A stretch of DNA of 64,000 nucleotides from Flammeovirgaceae bacterium UBA1842. Its GTDB lineage: Bacteria > Bacteroidota > Bacteroidia > Cytophagales > Cyclobacteriaceae. A program made the position numbers and the translations under genes. The notes under the pieces are model-generated. The model was not told the DNA's origin and did no database searches. It was given only the letters and a program-made list of their open reading frames with translations. Below, in pieces: positions 35,160 through 44,666 of this stretch. Position 1 is the stretch's first letter. Each line of letters opens with the position of its first letter. The stretch is taken from the NCBI GenBank assembly GCA_002338655.1, contig DDIU01000022.1, positions 1 to 64,000 on the forward strand, read 5' to 3'.

Positions 35160-36872
35160 TTGACAAAGGCTTTCGTTTTCGTTCTTTTACTCGTCACCTC
35201 CTATCAATTTGGGCAAGCTCAAAATAGAAATGTACTATTGGGCACACCAAATGATCTGGAAGTCATCTCAGCTTATCAAAAAAGGTTGGGGTCAATTACG
35301 GATTCGGCCAATTTGATTTTATCAGTTAATAATGCAATCAAAGAGGCGCAAGGGTTAGGGTATTTAATGGCTGCTTACCACCTCACAAAGGTTGATTCCA
35401 TATTTCAAATATACATTGAGGTGGGGGCAAGGTTTAACTGGGCCGAATTAAAACAAGGGAATATCCCTGATTACCTTTTGAGTAAATCAGGTTATCGGCA
35501 ACGGTTTTTTATTGCAAAGCCGTTTAAACAAACAGAAGTACAAAAACTGTTTACAAAAATCATTAAGGAAAGCGAGAATAATGGCTATCCATTTGCTTCA
35601 ATATATCTTGATTCAATTCAAATAACAGATGACCAGATCTCAGGGGCACTTAACTACACCCAAGGCCCAGAAATCACTTTTGATAAAATTCAAATCAATG
35701 GCACTGATAAAGTAAAACCAGAATGGCTGGCCAGTTATCTAAATATCCGGGAAGGATCATTATTTAGTCAAAATGCGATTGATAACATAGCTGCAAAACT
35801 TGGGGAGCTACCATTTATTGAAATGAATCAGCCACCTGATATCACATTTCAAAACTCACAAGCTACGGTAGTACTTACATTGAAAAGTGTAGCTGCTAAT
35901 AATATAGATGGGATCGTGGGGTTTTTACCCAATGAGCAGCAAGGAAAGATGCTTGTTACAGGGCAATTCTATTTGGGGCTGACAAATTTGTTTTCTTCAG
36001 GCAAGACTATTGACATTAAATGGCAAAGCTTGAAGCCTAGATCCCAATTATTGGATTTGGAGTATAACCAACCCAATATCCTTCGATCTAACATTGATTT
36101 ATTGGCCAATTTCAATTTGCTTAAAGAAGATACCATATTTATCAACAGGGAAGGTGAATTGGGTGCCATCTTAAAAAAGCCCAAACAAACTTGGAAATTA
36201 TATTACAGGGCTAAGAACACTTCAGTGCTTTCAGAAAAGTTGAACCGTGATGATTTGGCAGATATCAAGATTAATTATTATGGTGGTAAATACTCTTTTA
36301 AAACCTACAAACAGCATAATGTTAAAAGAAATGGTTTTGGTTTTGACTTGGAAGCTGCCGTAGGTTCCAAATCAATTAAAAACAACGGCAACCTACCTGA
36401 AAACACCTATGAAAACATTGATCTCAATACCATACAATATATGATCGGTGGTTCATGGACTACCTACATAACTTTATCTAAATTTTTAGTATTGTATCAA
36501 CGAACTAAAGGGGGAAAACTATTCAACGATTTTTTATTTACCAATGATCTTTTTCGTCTTGGGGGGTTGACTTCCATCAGGGGATTTAACGAAAATTTCT
36601 TTTTTGCCTCTGACTACGCATTTTCCAACCTTGAACTTCAACTGCACTTTCAGACAGACTCTTATCTGTTTGTTTTTTATGATCAGGCTTATTTATACAA
36701 TGATGTAGCTAAAACCAATATCAGTGACTACCCTATGGGGGTAGGATTAGGACTTACTTTTAAGGTACAAAAGGGGCTTATTAATATTGCCTATGGTGTA
36801 GGCAAGTCCAAGGATCAGTCTTTCGACTTAAAACTGTCTAAGTTTCACTTCGGTTATGTAGCAAGATTCTGA
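35160..36872 (+). CDS. Omp85-like outer-membrane protein (POTRA and barrel)
   Basis: An outer-membrane protein of about 570 residues. The signal peptide (TKAFVFVLLLVTSYQFGQAQ) is best read from TTG 35160; TTG 35133 is an alternative. A POTRA-like region follows (about 170-235; ITFDKIQINGTDKVKPEWL and a LNIREGSLF element). The C-terminal 16-strand-type barrel carries the Omp85 motif GGLTSIRGFNE. It may take part in outer-membrane protein or lipid export. It is smaller than BamA and has only one or two POTRA units. Confidence 0.78.
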   Translation: MTKAFVFVLLLVTSYQFGQAQNRNVLLGTPNDLEVISAYQKRLGSITDSANLILSVNNAIKEAQGLGYLMAAYHLTKVDSIFQIYIEVGARFNWAELKQGNIPDYLLSKSGYRQRFFIAKPFKQTEVQKLFTKIIKESENNGYPFASIYLDSIQITDDQISGALNYTQGPEITFDKIQINGTDKVKPEWLASYLNIREGSLFSQNAIDNIAAKLGELPFIEMNQPPDITFQNSQATVVLTLKSVAANNIDGIVGFLPNEQQGKMLVTGQFYLGLTNLFSSGKTIDIKWQSLKPRSQLLDLEYNQPNILRSNIDLLANFNLLKEDTIFINREGELGAILKKPKQTWKLYYRAKNTSVLSEKLNRDDLADIKINYYGGKYSFKTYKQHNVKRNGFGFDLEAAVGSKSIKNNGNLPENTYENIDLNTIQYMIGGSWTTYITLSKFLVLYQRTKGGKLFNDFLFTNDLFRLGGLTSIRGFNENFFFASDYAFSNLELQLHFQTDSYLFVFYDQAYLYNDVAKTNISDYPMGVGLGLTFKVQKGLINIAYGVGKSKDQSFDLKLSKFHFGYVARF

Positions 36873-36898
36873 TTAACTTAGCAGCAAAATTTACGGTT

Positions 36899-38026
36899 TT
36901 GAAAATATCAAGTCTTCTGATTGCATTCTTTTGTTTATTACCCAGCCTTTGCTTTAGCCAGCAAGACACAGTGGTAGTTAAGGATTTTAGTAATGCTTGG
37001 ACATTTTTCAATGATGGCCAGAACCTTCCATTGGTACGTAAGTCAGATTTTAAAGGAAATGTTATTCGTTTTGATGTAGATGTTAGGGATTTTGATGGGG
37101 CGTATCTATCCATTCGATCTCCGCAGGAAATTTCTTTGTTTGTTGATGGCGTTCTTCAGCGGGTAACACGTAAAAAACTAATTGTTGACTTTGAGGAGAT
37201 CAAAACGGGGAACAATGTGGTATCGCTAACTATTTATGCAGAGGGATTAAACCCCTATTCGCTAAGCACCCAAGCCATTAAAATATTGGCAGCCAATTAT
37301 GACCCATTAAAAAATGAAGTAGTCATTGTCAATCCCAGAGCGGCACGTACCTTCCCTAATTTTTTCATTGTGGGGTTGACCATACTCGCCATTTATTTTG
37401 CTGTAATGTCTAACTTTTACCCAAGAGTGGTTTCCGAATATTATAATTTTGGTCGGGCTATCTCAGCTAGGGAATCAGATGAAAATTTATTAAAAAGCAG
37501 ACCGTTAAACAGTACTAATATATATGTATATATATTTTTCTGTCTACTGCTTTCCTTTATTATCCTGTCACTGGCGTATCTTTCTAATTCATTTCCAGAA
37601 GTAAGCCTATTTTACCCAACGTCATTTGTAGGCGCACTTTGGAACTGGGCTGAGCTCACCTTAATGATTTTAGCCTTACTTGCTTGTAAATTTGCTTTAA
37701 TTGCATATTTCTCAAGGTTATTTGCAATTCCTAGTTTTACCAATAACCACTTGTTTAATTTCATCAGGTTAAGTCTAATGTCTGCTACAGCCATGCTGCT
37801 GATACTGTTTATTTTTCAATTAGGATTTCTAGATTTTAGTCAAAGTTCATTTGAAAAACTGCTATTATATATTCTTATTTCGTTGGCACCAATATCATTT
37901 ATCATTTTTCTGAAATTAATGAATGCAGCTCCTTTCAAGAATCTGCATTTATTTTCATACCTTTGCGCCACAGAACTGATCCCTTTTGTGATTATTCTGA
38001 GTTTAGGGATGAATGTATCATTCTAA
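36899..38026 (+). CDS. DUF4271 membrane protein
   Basis: A 375-residue protein starting at TTG 36899, with a signal peptide (ending CFSQ). A soluble region follows (about 20-155), then six or so membrane segments (about 160-375) of the DUF4271 type (a Bacteroidota-restricted family). Its place ahead of hemD and the type IX secretion genes is a common arrangement in this group. The function is unknown. Confidence 0.75.
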   Translation: MKISSLLIAFFCLLPSLCFSQQDTVVVKDFSNAWTFFNDGQNLPLVRKSDFKGNVIRFDVDVRDFDGAYLSIRSPQEISLFVDGVLQRVTRKKLIVDFEEIKTGNNVVSLTIYAEGLNPYSLSTQAIKILAANYDPLKNEVVIVNPRAARTFPNFFIVGLTILAIYFAVMSNFYPRVVSEYYNFGRAISARESDENLLKSRPLNSTNIYVYIFFCLLLSFIILSLAYLSNSFPEVSLFYPTSFVGALWNWAELTLMILALLACKFALIAYFSRLFAIPSFTNNHLFNFIRLSLMSATAMLLILFIFQLGFLDFSQSSFEKLLLYILISLAPISFIIFLKLMNAAPFKNLHLFSYLCATELIPFVIILSLGMNVSF

Positions 38027-38065
38027 CTTTAGCCTAAAAATAGACTAATATTGTTGACTGCGAAT

Positions 38066-38842
38066 ATGACTGATCAAGTGAAAGAGAGGATGCATCAAGT
38101 GAAAAGTATCCTAGTTTCCCAGCCGAAACCCCAAGATGAAAATTCGCCATATTTTAAATTGGCAGAGAAGTACAACCTCAAAATTGATTTCCGACCATTC
38201 ATACAGGTTGATCCTGTAACCATTAATGAATTCAGGAAACAAAAAATTGACATACTAGATCATTCGGCTATTATTTTCACAAGTAGGAATGCCGTTGATC
38301 ATTTTTTTAGTATCTGCCAGGAGCTTAAAGTGGAAATGCCAGCGGATATGAAGTACTTCTGTATTTCAGAACAAACTGCAAATTATCTTCAGAAGTATAT
38401 AGTAATCAGAAAGAGAAAAATTTTTACTGGTCATAGAACAGCTGATGATCTTATAGAGATACTAAAGAAACACAAAAACGAGAAATACCTTTTCCCGTGT
38501 TCGGATATTCGAAAGGATGACATTCCAGACTTCCTTAAAGATAATGGATACAAATACTCAGAGGCTATCATTTACCGTACTGTGGCCAGTGATCTGAGTG
38601 ATTTGGAAAATGTTTACTATGATATCTTAGCTTTTTTTAGCCCTTCAGGTATTAACTCACTATTGGTAAATTTCCCTGATTTCAAACAAAACAATACACG
38701 TATGGCAGCATTTGGCCCTACCACTGCCAAGGCAGTAAGGGACGCAGGCATGCTACTGGATATTGAGGCCCCTTTGCCCAATGCTCCATCAATGACGGGC
38801 GCGATTGAAATATATATCAAAAAGGCCAACGGGTTAAAGTAA
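38066..38842 (+). CDS. hemD: Uroporphyrinogen-III synthase
   Basis: A protein of 258 residues from ATG 38066; a TTG at 38051 would add five unconserved residues. It has the HemD-family pattern: KSILVSQPKP at the start, IIFTSRNAVDHFF in the first lobe, IIYRTVASDL, and LAFFSPSGINSL / AAFGPTTAKAVRDAG in the second. It closes the linear tetrapyrrole into uroporphyrinogen III. HemD is weakly conserved in general, so the call rests mainly on these two lobes. Confidence 0.85.
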   Translation: MTDQVKERMHQVKSILVSQPKPQDENSPYFKLAEKYNLKIDFRPFIQVDPVTINEFRKQKIDILDHSAIIFTSRNAVDHFFSICQELKVEMPADMKYFCISEQTANYLQKYIVIRKRKIFTGHRTADDLIEILKKHKNEKYLFPCSDIRKDDIPDFLKDNGYKYSEAIIYRTVASDLSDLENVYYDILAFFSPSGINSLLVNFPDFKQNNTRMAAFGPTTAKAVRDAGMLLDIEAPLPNAPSMTGAIEIYIKKANGLK

Positions 38843-38896
38843 TATCATTCAAGTATTAAAACTTTAAGAGATTATTAACCATTTAAAGCCAAGTGT

Positions 38897-38928
38897 TTGA
38901 TTGTATTATCAAAAAAACCGTATATTTA
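38897..38928 (+). promoter_or_regulatory. Possible promoter of the PorP/SprF-like gene
   Basis: TTG motifs (38897-38899 and 38901-38903) and TATATTTA (38921-38928) are spaced 17-21 nt apart. The -7 box has one mismatch to TAnnTTTG. The gene's ATG is 22 nt further on. Confidence 0.45.
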
Positions 38929-38949
38929 AGACTGTTTTTGACTCTATAT

Positions 38950-39912
38950 ATGCGCAAGTCTATTTTTTACATATGGTTTGGGGTCTTTTTTTTAAGTGCA
39001 AATATTGTACTGGCCCAACAAGACGCACAGTTCTCCTATTATATGAAGAACATGCTTTACTACAATCCGGCATTTGCTGGTTCTGAAGGGATAACCCAAG
39101 TTTCACTACTTCATAGAACCCAATGGGCTGGATATTCAGCTTCATTTGATGATGGGGGTGCGCCACAAACACAAGTATTCAGTTTTACTACTCCTATATA
39201 TAAGTTTAGAAGTGGGTTTGGTTTTCATATTGTCAATGATAAACTGGGGCCATTGACCAATCAAGAAGTACAATTTTCATATGCCTACCATTTAGGTATT
39301 AAAAATTCGAAGTTGAGCTTCGGGTTACGCTTAGGAGCAATATCGCAATCGATTAATTTTGATATCTATAGAGCTATAGATCCAGATGATGTAGTACTTC
39401 AAAATAAGAGTGGTAAGGAATCACAAGTAAGGCCTGATATGGCCCTGGGGGTTTATTTTAGATCTGAAAAGTATTATGTAGGTGGAAGTTTTAACCATTT
39501 ATTAAAGGCCGAATTTGATTTTGGGTCTAATGAAGTGCGTAATGCTCTTGAAAATCATGCCTATTTTACCATAGGGTATATCCACGAGGTTAACTTTGAT
39601 TTAAAACTTTCCCCTTCTTTGTTGGTCCAAACAGATTTCAATGAATATAGTTTTATATTAGGAGGTCTGGCTTATTATAAGGATACAATGTGGGGCGGAG
39701 TGTCATTTAGACAAGGTGATGACGTGAATATTTTATTGGGATACAATTTTTTAAAGGATAAGTCGTTGAGCTTTGGCTACTCATTCGGATATGTTATTAA
39801 GGATCAGGATGCCAAGCAAGCAACCAATCACGAAATAATATTGAGTTATCAGTTGCCTGTTAATCCTGGTACCGGTAAAAAGGTAGTAAGAACGCCTAGG
39901 TTCAGACATTAA
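38950..39912 (+). CDS. Type IX secretion system protein PorP/SprF-like
   Basis: A protein of 320 residues from ATG 38950 with a signal peptide (ending LAQ). The PorP/SprF signature follows directly: QQDAQFSYYMKNMLYYNPAFAG, then SLLHRTQWAGY. The rest is a beta-barrel-like outer-membrane sequence with DKLGPLTNQ and AYHLGIKNSKLSFGLRLG. Family members occur with type IX components and are needed for secretion or attachment of particular substrates. It lies just upstream of gldKLMN. Upstream in-frame TTGs would extend the protein, but only by a non-signal-like stretch. Confidence 0.9.
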   Translation: MRKSIFYIWFGVFFLSANIVLAQQDAQFSYYMKNMLYYNPAFAGSEGITQVSLLHRTQWAGYSASFDDGGAPQTQVFSFTTPIYKFRSGFGFHIVNDKLGPLTNQEVQFSYAYHLGIKNSKLSFGLRLGAISQSINFDIYRAIDPDDVVLQNKSGKESQVRPDMALGVYFRSEKYYVGGSFNHLLKAEFDFGSNEVRNALENHAYFTIGYIHEVNFDLKLSPSLLVQTDFNEYSFILGGLAYYKDTMWGGVSFRQGDDVNILLGYNFLKDKSLSFGYSFGYVIKDQDAKQATNHEIILSYQLPVNPGTGKKVVRTPRFRH

Positions 39913-40099
39913 CGATGAAAAATTTTGCTTTTAATGATAAAATATTCAATTTGTAAAATATATTTTAATATTTCTTAGGTTGAAAATCAGTAAGCAAGGG
40001 ATTTAAATAGATTTTTTTTTATATATTTCCGCTTCAAAATTTAAACTTAACTAGTTGGCTTTAACTGAATGATAGTTAAAGGATTAAAGATAAAGTGTT

Positions 40100-41173
40100 A
40101 TGCATAAATTAATTAGAAGATTCTTCTATTCGTTGGTATTGCTTTCATCTGCTTTTTTAGGCGGTTGTGGGTTACTGGGCCTAGGTGGTGGCGGTGGTGA
40201 TCAGGGAGAGTTGGTAGGGGTTCCAGGAAGGGAAGGCTGGGTAATGGCACAACCTTACGGGATGGTTCCAATTCCGGCTGGAACATTTCATATGGGTCAG
40301 GCTGATGAAGATCCTGCATCGACACAAATTAATTTTAACAAACAAATTACGATCGGTTCATTCTATATGGATGATACCGAAATTACTAATAATGAATATC
40401 GTCAATTTATTGATTTGATCCTTCAAGATTCTATTAGTGTTCTAGGTGAAGATAAAATCATGCACGATTATTATCCTGATACTACGGTGTGGGTTAAAGA
40501 TTTTGCACACCACATGGGTGATCCGGTTATGGATTATTACTATTGGCATCCAGGTTACGATGATTACCCAGTTGTGGGAATCAATTGGGAAGCAGCCGTT
40601 TACTTTTCAAAATGGAGAACAGCTTATTGGGCAGATTATAGAAGAAGTGTAGGTGAAGTGCCAATGCCTTCATTTAGACTACCAAATGAAGCAGAATGGG
40701 AATACGCTGCCAGAGGCGGAAGGGATATGGCTAAATATCCTTGGGGTAATCCATACATAAGAAATTCGAAAGGTTGTATGCTGGCTAACTTTAAGCCAGG
40801 CAGAGGTAATTTTTACGATGACGGTTTTGCCTATACAGCTCCCGTTGCATCTTACTTTGCCAATGACTATGGACTATACGACATGGCTGGTAATGTTTCA
40901 GAATGGTGCTTAGATGACTTTAATCCTGCTTCAGTTCCATTAGTATGGGATTTGAACCCACAGTATATTGAAAAAAGGACTGATCCAAACAATCCAAACT
41001 ATGATCCAAAAATATATCCTAAGAAAGTGATAAGGGGTGGATCATGGAAAGATGTTGCCTATTATCTGGAAACAGGAACAAGAACATTCGAGTTTAAAGA
41101 TTCAACCAGAGCCTATATTGGCTTTAGAAATGCAATGACGCACCTTGGCAGATCGTCCGGTGCTGAATTTTAA
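40100..41173 (+). CDS. gldK: Type IX secretion / gliding lipoprotein GldK (PorK)
   Basis: A 357-residue lipoprotein with lipobox LGGC (Cys23) and a glycine-rich linker. It is followed by a formylglycine-generating-enzyme-like (SUMF1) domain: MVPIPAGTFHMGQADED, DDTEITNNEYRQF, PVVGINWEAAVYFSKW, RLPNEAEWEYAARGG and GGSWKDVAY. In GldK this fold is structural, not enzymatic: with GldN it forms the periplasmic ring under the outer membrane. It is the first gene of gldKLMN. Confidence 0.95.
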   Translation: MHKLIRRFFYSLVLLSSAFLGGCGLLGLGGGGGDQGELVGVPGREGWVMAQPYGMVPIPAGTFHMGQADEDPASTQINFNKQITIGSFYMDDTEITNNEYRQFIDLILQDSISVLGEDKIMHDYYPDTTVWVKDFAHHMGDPVMDYYYWHPGYDDYPVVGINWEAAVYFSKWRTAYWADYRRSVGEVPMPSFRLPNEAEWEYAARGGRDMAKYPWGNPYIRNSKGCMLANFKPGRGNFYDDGFAYTAPVASYFANDYGLYDMAGNVSEWCLDDFNPASVPLVWDLNPQYIEKRTDPNNPNYDPKIYPKKVIRGGSWKDVAYYLETGTRTFEFKDSTRAYIGFRNAMTHLGRSSGAEF

Positions 41174-41234
41174 ATTTGATTATATTAACCAAATAGATTA
41201 AACTTAACAAGTATTAAATTAAAACCTTAAGACA

Positions 41235-42068
41235 ATGAGTAAAAATAAAGGCGGATTTGCAGAACTTATGTATAAGACCATTATGCCTAAGGTATATGGT
41301 ATTGGTGCTGCAGTTGTTATTATCGGGGCACTTTTTAAAATCTTACACCTTCCTGGTGCTAATGAAATGCTAATGATAGGGTTATCTGTTGAAGCAGGTA
41401 TATTCTTCTTAAGTGCATTTGAGCCACCTCATGCAGAGCCAGATTGGTCAAAAGTTTATCCTGAGCTTTCAGAAGATTTTGAAGGGCCAACAGCTTCCCC
41501 AAGAATCTCTAACAAACCTTCAGGAGCTACGCCAACTCAAGAATTGGATAACATGCTCAGCAAAGCTAAAATCGGCCCTGAACTGATTGATAGTTTAGGT
41601 AAGGGGATGAGGAATATGGCTGAATCAGCTTCTAAAATGTCAAATTTGGCAGATGCCGCAGTTGCTACTAATGACTATTCCAAAAATGTTAAAACCGCCT
41701 CACAATCATTGTTGGAAATGAATAAATCATACGCCAATACAGCCAATGCAATGGCTGATATGGCCAATGCCTCTAAAGATGCCAAAGAGTATCATTCTCA
41801 AATACAGAATGTGACTAAAAACCTTGGCGCACTCAACGCTGTTTACGAAATGGAGTTAAAAGATTCTGACAGTCATGTGAAAGCAATGAACAAATTCTAT
41901 ACTAACATGGCACAGGCTCTTGAAGGAATGACAAGTGCAGGTGAAAATACCAAGAAATTTGCTAGTGAATTGGATAAACTAACAGGTAACCTGACGTCTC
42001 TTAATAAGGTGTATGGCAACATGCTTACAGCTATGAGAGGTGGATCTTCTAATCAACCTCAGGGTTAA
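41235..42068 (+). CDS. gldL: Gliding motor protein GldL (PorL)
   Basis: A 277-residue inner-membrane protein with two N-terminal membrane helices (about 20-36 and 44-62). The membrane helices hold charged residues, Lys35 and Glu53, as in GldL, which forms the proton-driven motor with GldM. A cytoplasmic coiled-coil-rich tail of repeated N/A/M heptads follows (about 100-270). It lies 61 nt after gldK. Confidence 0.95.
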   Translation: MSKNKGGFAELMYKTIMPKVYGIGAAVVIIGALFKILHLPGANEMLMIGLSVEAGIFFLSAFEPPHAEPDWSKVYPELSEDFEGPTASPRISNKPSGATPTQELDNMLSKAKIGPELIDSLGKGMRNMAESASKMSNLADAAVATNDYSKNVKTASQSLLEMNKSYANTANAMADMANASKDAKEYHSQIQNVTKNLGALNAVYEMELKDSDSHVKAMNKFYTNMAQALEGMTSAGENTKKFASELDKLTGNLTSLNKVYGNMLTAMRGGSSNQPQG

Positions 42069-42121
42069 TTGAGAAGTGTATTCAAAAGAAATGTTTAATT
42101 CATTAACAAAACAAATTTAAA

Positions 42122-43708
42122 ATGGCAGGCGGAAAAGAAACCCCCAGACAGAAAATGATCGGAATGATGTATCTGGTGCTAACTGCCTTGTTAGCATTGC
42201 AGGTAAGTAATTCCGTTCTAGAGAAGTTCGTCTTTATCGATGAAGCATTGAGGATGCAAGGCCAGGAAATAGCTCAAAAAAATACAGGCTTAGTGTCAAG
42301 TATTAATGCTGAAGTTGAAAAGAAGGGCAACAGACCGGACGATAAAAAGGCTTTGGATAAAGCAAAGCAAGTTCGCCAAATGACTGATGAGGTCAAAAAA
42401 CACATGGATCAACTCCGGGATGACTTTGTTAAAATTACGGGTGACCGTGATGAGAACGGGCAGCTAAAAGGAGCGAAGGATGACGAGATTGTGAGTAGTT
42501 ACATGGTAACTCAGGGTAAAGGGACGGAATTAAAGAAAAAGCTAAATGATTACGCCAAGAAGTTGACCGAACTTACTGGAGAGAGCTTTGTACCTTTGGC
42601 ACGGGATGCTAAAGATATCGATATTGCAAAAAATGACCCAGATCAAAAAAATAAGTCGTTCGAGGAATATTATTTCATGAAAACTCCTACAGCGGCTGGT
42701 ATGGCCACTATTAGTTATCTCGAAACAGAGTTACTGAACTATGAAGCCAGAGCACTTGGTGCTTTAGCTGAACAAGTAGGTGCCAAGGATGTTGAATTTG
42801 ATCAAATAGTACCCTTAGTTCGTCCTGTCTCCAATGTGGTGGCAGCAGGAGCTAAATTTGAGGCTGAGTTGTTTATTACAGCTTCGGCTTCTGGCCTGAA
42901 TCCTACCTTTATGTATGATAAGAAAGAAGTAGAGGCAAGCCAGAATGAAGTTGGGATTAAGTATGGTAAGATTGAATTTACTGCTTCCCCAGGTAACTAT
43001 GACCCTAAAACGCTAATGGCGGAAAAATCATTTGAAGCACAGATTATTTTAAATGACTCAACTTATAAGATAAATCATAAGTATTTCGTTGTTAAGCCAG
43101 TAATTCAGATTAGGTCTGCGGCATTATCCGCATTATATATGAATTGCGGAAATGAATTGGACGTACAAGTGCCAGCGTTAGGTACCTCTTACAATCCTTC
43201 GTTTTCATCTGGTGATGCTACTATAGTAAAAGGAAATAGAGCCGGACTTATTACTGTAATACCTAAAGGTAGAAGTAAGGTAAAATTATCTGTAAGCAAT
43301 GCTGGAAGCTCACTTGGAACAGAAACATTTGATGTGAAGAAGGTGCCACCACCCAACATCGAAATAACAACCCGAGGTAGGGAAGTTGATTTTGAAGGGG
43401 GTGTAAAGGCTGCAGCATTGACAGAAATAAGGGTAAAGGCCGAGGCAGAAGAAAACTTTGCCCGTGAAGTACCTAAAGATGCACGATACAGAGTATCTAG
43501 GATCAATGTAAAACTTGCACGTGCAGGCCGTCAGATTAAAGCAGAGGACTTCTCATCAGAGACTATCAGTCTTGCATCATGGAGAAGCTTGTTTAGACCT
43601 GGTGACAACCTTATTGTGAAAGTAGAAAATGTAACACGTAGAACGTATACTGGCGAAAATGAAAGAGTAAAGCCAGTAACAACGATATATAGTATTCCAA
43701 TTAACTAA
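42122..43708 (+). CDS. gldM: Gliding motor protein GldM (PorM)
   Basis: A 528-residue protein beginning MAGGKETPRQKMIGMMYLVL, the GldM start. It has one membrane helix (about 15-35), then a periplasmic coiled coil and beta-sandwich domains. GldM carries the force of the GldL/GldM motor across the periplasm to the GldK/GldN ring. The terminal domain includes VRAAGREV-like and TIYSIPIN segments. It lies 53 nt after gldL and 7 nt before gldN. Confidence 0.95.
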   Translation: MAGGKETPRQKMIGMMYLVLTALLALQVSNSVLEKFVFIDEALRMQGQEIAQKNTGLVSSINAEVEKKGNRPDDKKALDKAKQVRQMTDEVKKHMDQLRDDFVKITGDRDENGQLKGAKDDEIVSSYMVTQGKGTELKKKLNDYAKKLTELTGESFVPLARDAKDIDIAKNDPDQKNKSFEEYYFMKTPTAAGMATISYLETELLNYEARALGALAEQVGAKDVEFDQIVPLVRPVSNVVAAGAKFEAELFITASASGLNPTFMYDKKEVEASQNEVGIKYGKIEFTASPGNYDPKTLMAEKSFEAQIILNDSTYKINHKYFVVKPVIQIRSAALSALYMNCGNELDVQVPALGTSYNPSFSSGDATIVKGNRAGLITVIPKGRSKVKLSVSNAGSSLGTETFDVKKVPPPNIEITTRGREVDFEGGVKAAALTEIRVKAEAEENFAREVPKDARYRVSRINVKLARAGRQIKAEDFSSETISLASWRSLFRPGDNLIVKVENVTRRTYTGENERVKPVTTIYSIPIN

Positions 43709-43715
43709 AGTAAAG

Positions 43716-44618
43716 ATGTTTAAGTTGAAGAATTGTTTATTGGTTGTCTTAGCTGGATTATTATCGATACCGGTATCGGCTCAATTAGGGGATGTGGAAC
43801 AGTACAACCCAAACTCAATTGATCCAATAGCTAGGTATGAGCATTTATTTAAGAAAAGAGTGTGGAGAACCATTGACTTAAAAGAAAAACAGAATAAAGG
43901 ATTTTTTGCAAGAGGTGGAGAGATTACAGCTTTTATATTAGATGCAGTTAGATCTGGTGAGCTTTCTGATATTTACAAGAATGATTCTTTAACTACTAAA
44001 ATCAGCAAAGATGAATTCTTAAGTAGTTTGGTGTATTTAGAAGGGACTACTTATCCAGCATGGGAATCTGGCGCTACCTACTATGAAGGGGATCGCGTTT
44101 CTTATGAAGGAAAGGTATATACTGCTATTTTTGATGAAGTGTATTCAACACCTGCAGATACTCCAGATGACTGGGAAGTAAATCCAGGTGCAGGTAAGGC
44201 AGTCTATTTCCTACCTCGTCAGATAAGTATTATAAGAATGATGGAGGATGTGATTTTTGATAAAAGAAGATCACGACTTTATAATCAAATACAATCCTTA
44301 CAATTATTTGTGCCCGGTTCGGAAACCCAAGATCAAGTTGAAAAACCACTTGGGGTATTTAAGTACAAGGATTTATATAGATTGTTTAAGGCACATCCTG
44401 AATCGGCCATTTGGATTAACAGATATAATAGCGCAGAAAACAAGAATTTTGCTGATGCATTCACTTTAAGATTATTTAGGGCATCCCTATTTAAGTTTGA
44501 AAATCCTGATGACGATCCTATCGTAGATATGTACAAAAACAGAAAGGAATCTGTAATGGCAGCCGAATGGTGGGAAATGAAACTTATGGAGAAAGAACAC
44601 AATCTTTGGGAATATTGA
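43716..44618 (+). CDS. gldN: Type IX secretion protein GldN (PorN)
   Basis: A 300-residue periplasmic protein with a signal peptide ending VSAQ. The mature part contains the GldN pattern RYEHLFKKRVWRTIDLKEKQN, ISIIRMMEDVIFDKRRSRLY and VFKYKDLYRLFKAHP. It partners GldK in the ring of the type IX translocon. It is the last gene of the operon and is followed by a shared terminator with uvrC. Confidence 0.95.
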   Translation: MFKLKNCLLVVLAGLLSIPVSAQLGDVEQYNPNSIDPIARYEHLFKKRVWRTIDLKEKQNKGFFARGGEITAFILDAVRSGELSDIYKNDSLTTKISKDEFLSSLVYLEGTTYPAWESGATYYEGDRVSYEGKVYTAIFDEVYSTPADTPDDWEVNPGAGKAVYFLPRQISIIRMMEDVIFDKRRSRLYNQIQSLQLFVPGSETQDQVEKPLGVFKYKDLYRLFKAHPESAIWINRYNSAENKNFADAFTLRLFRASLFKFENPDDDPIVDMYKNRKESVMAAEWWEMKLMEKEHNLWEY

Positions 44619-44637
44619 TTGTGAATATATCTTAAAA

Positions 44638-44666
44638 AGAAGGAGGCCTCAAGCCTCCTTTTTTAT
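44638..44666. terminator. Bidirectional terminator overlapping the uvrC stop
   Basis: GAAGGAGG pairs with CCTCCTT around CCTCAAG, followed by T runs on both sides. The uvrC stop codon (44651-44649 on the minus strand) lies inside the loop. It separates convergent gldN and uvrC. Confidence 0.8.

Noticed and set aside
40022..40029. gldK promoter at TATATTTC
   Set aside because: One mismatch in the -7 box and no TTG at suitable spacing; the stretch is generally AT-rich.
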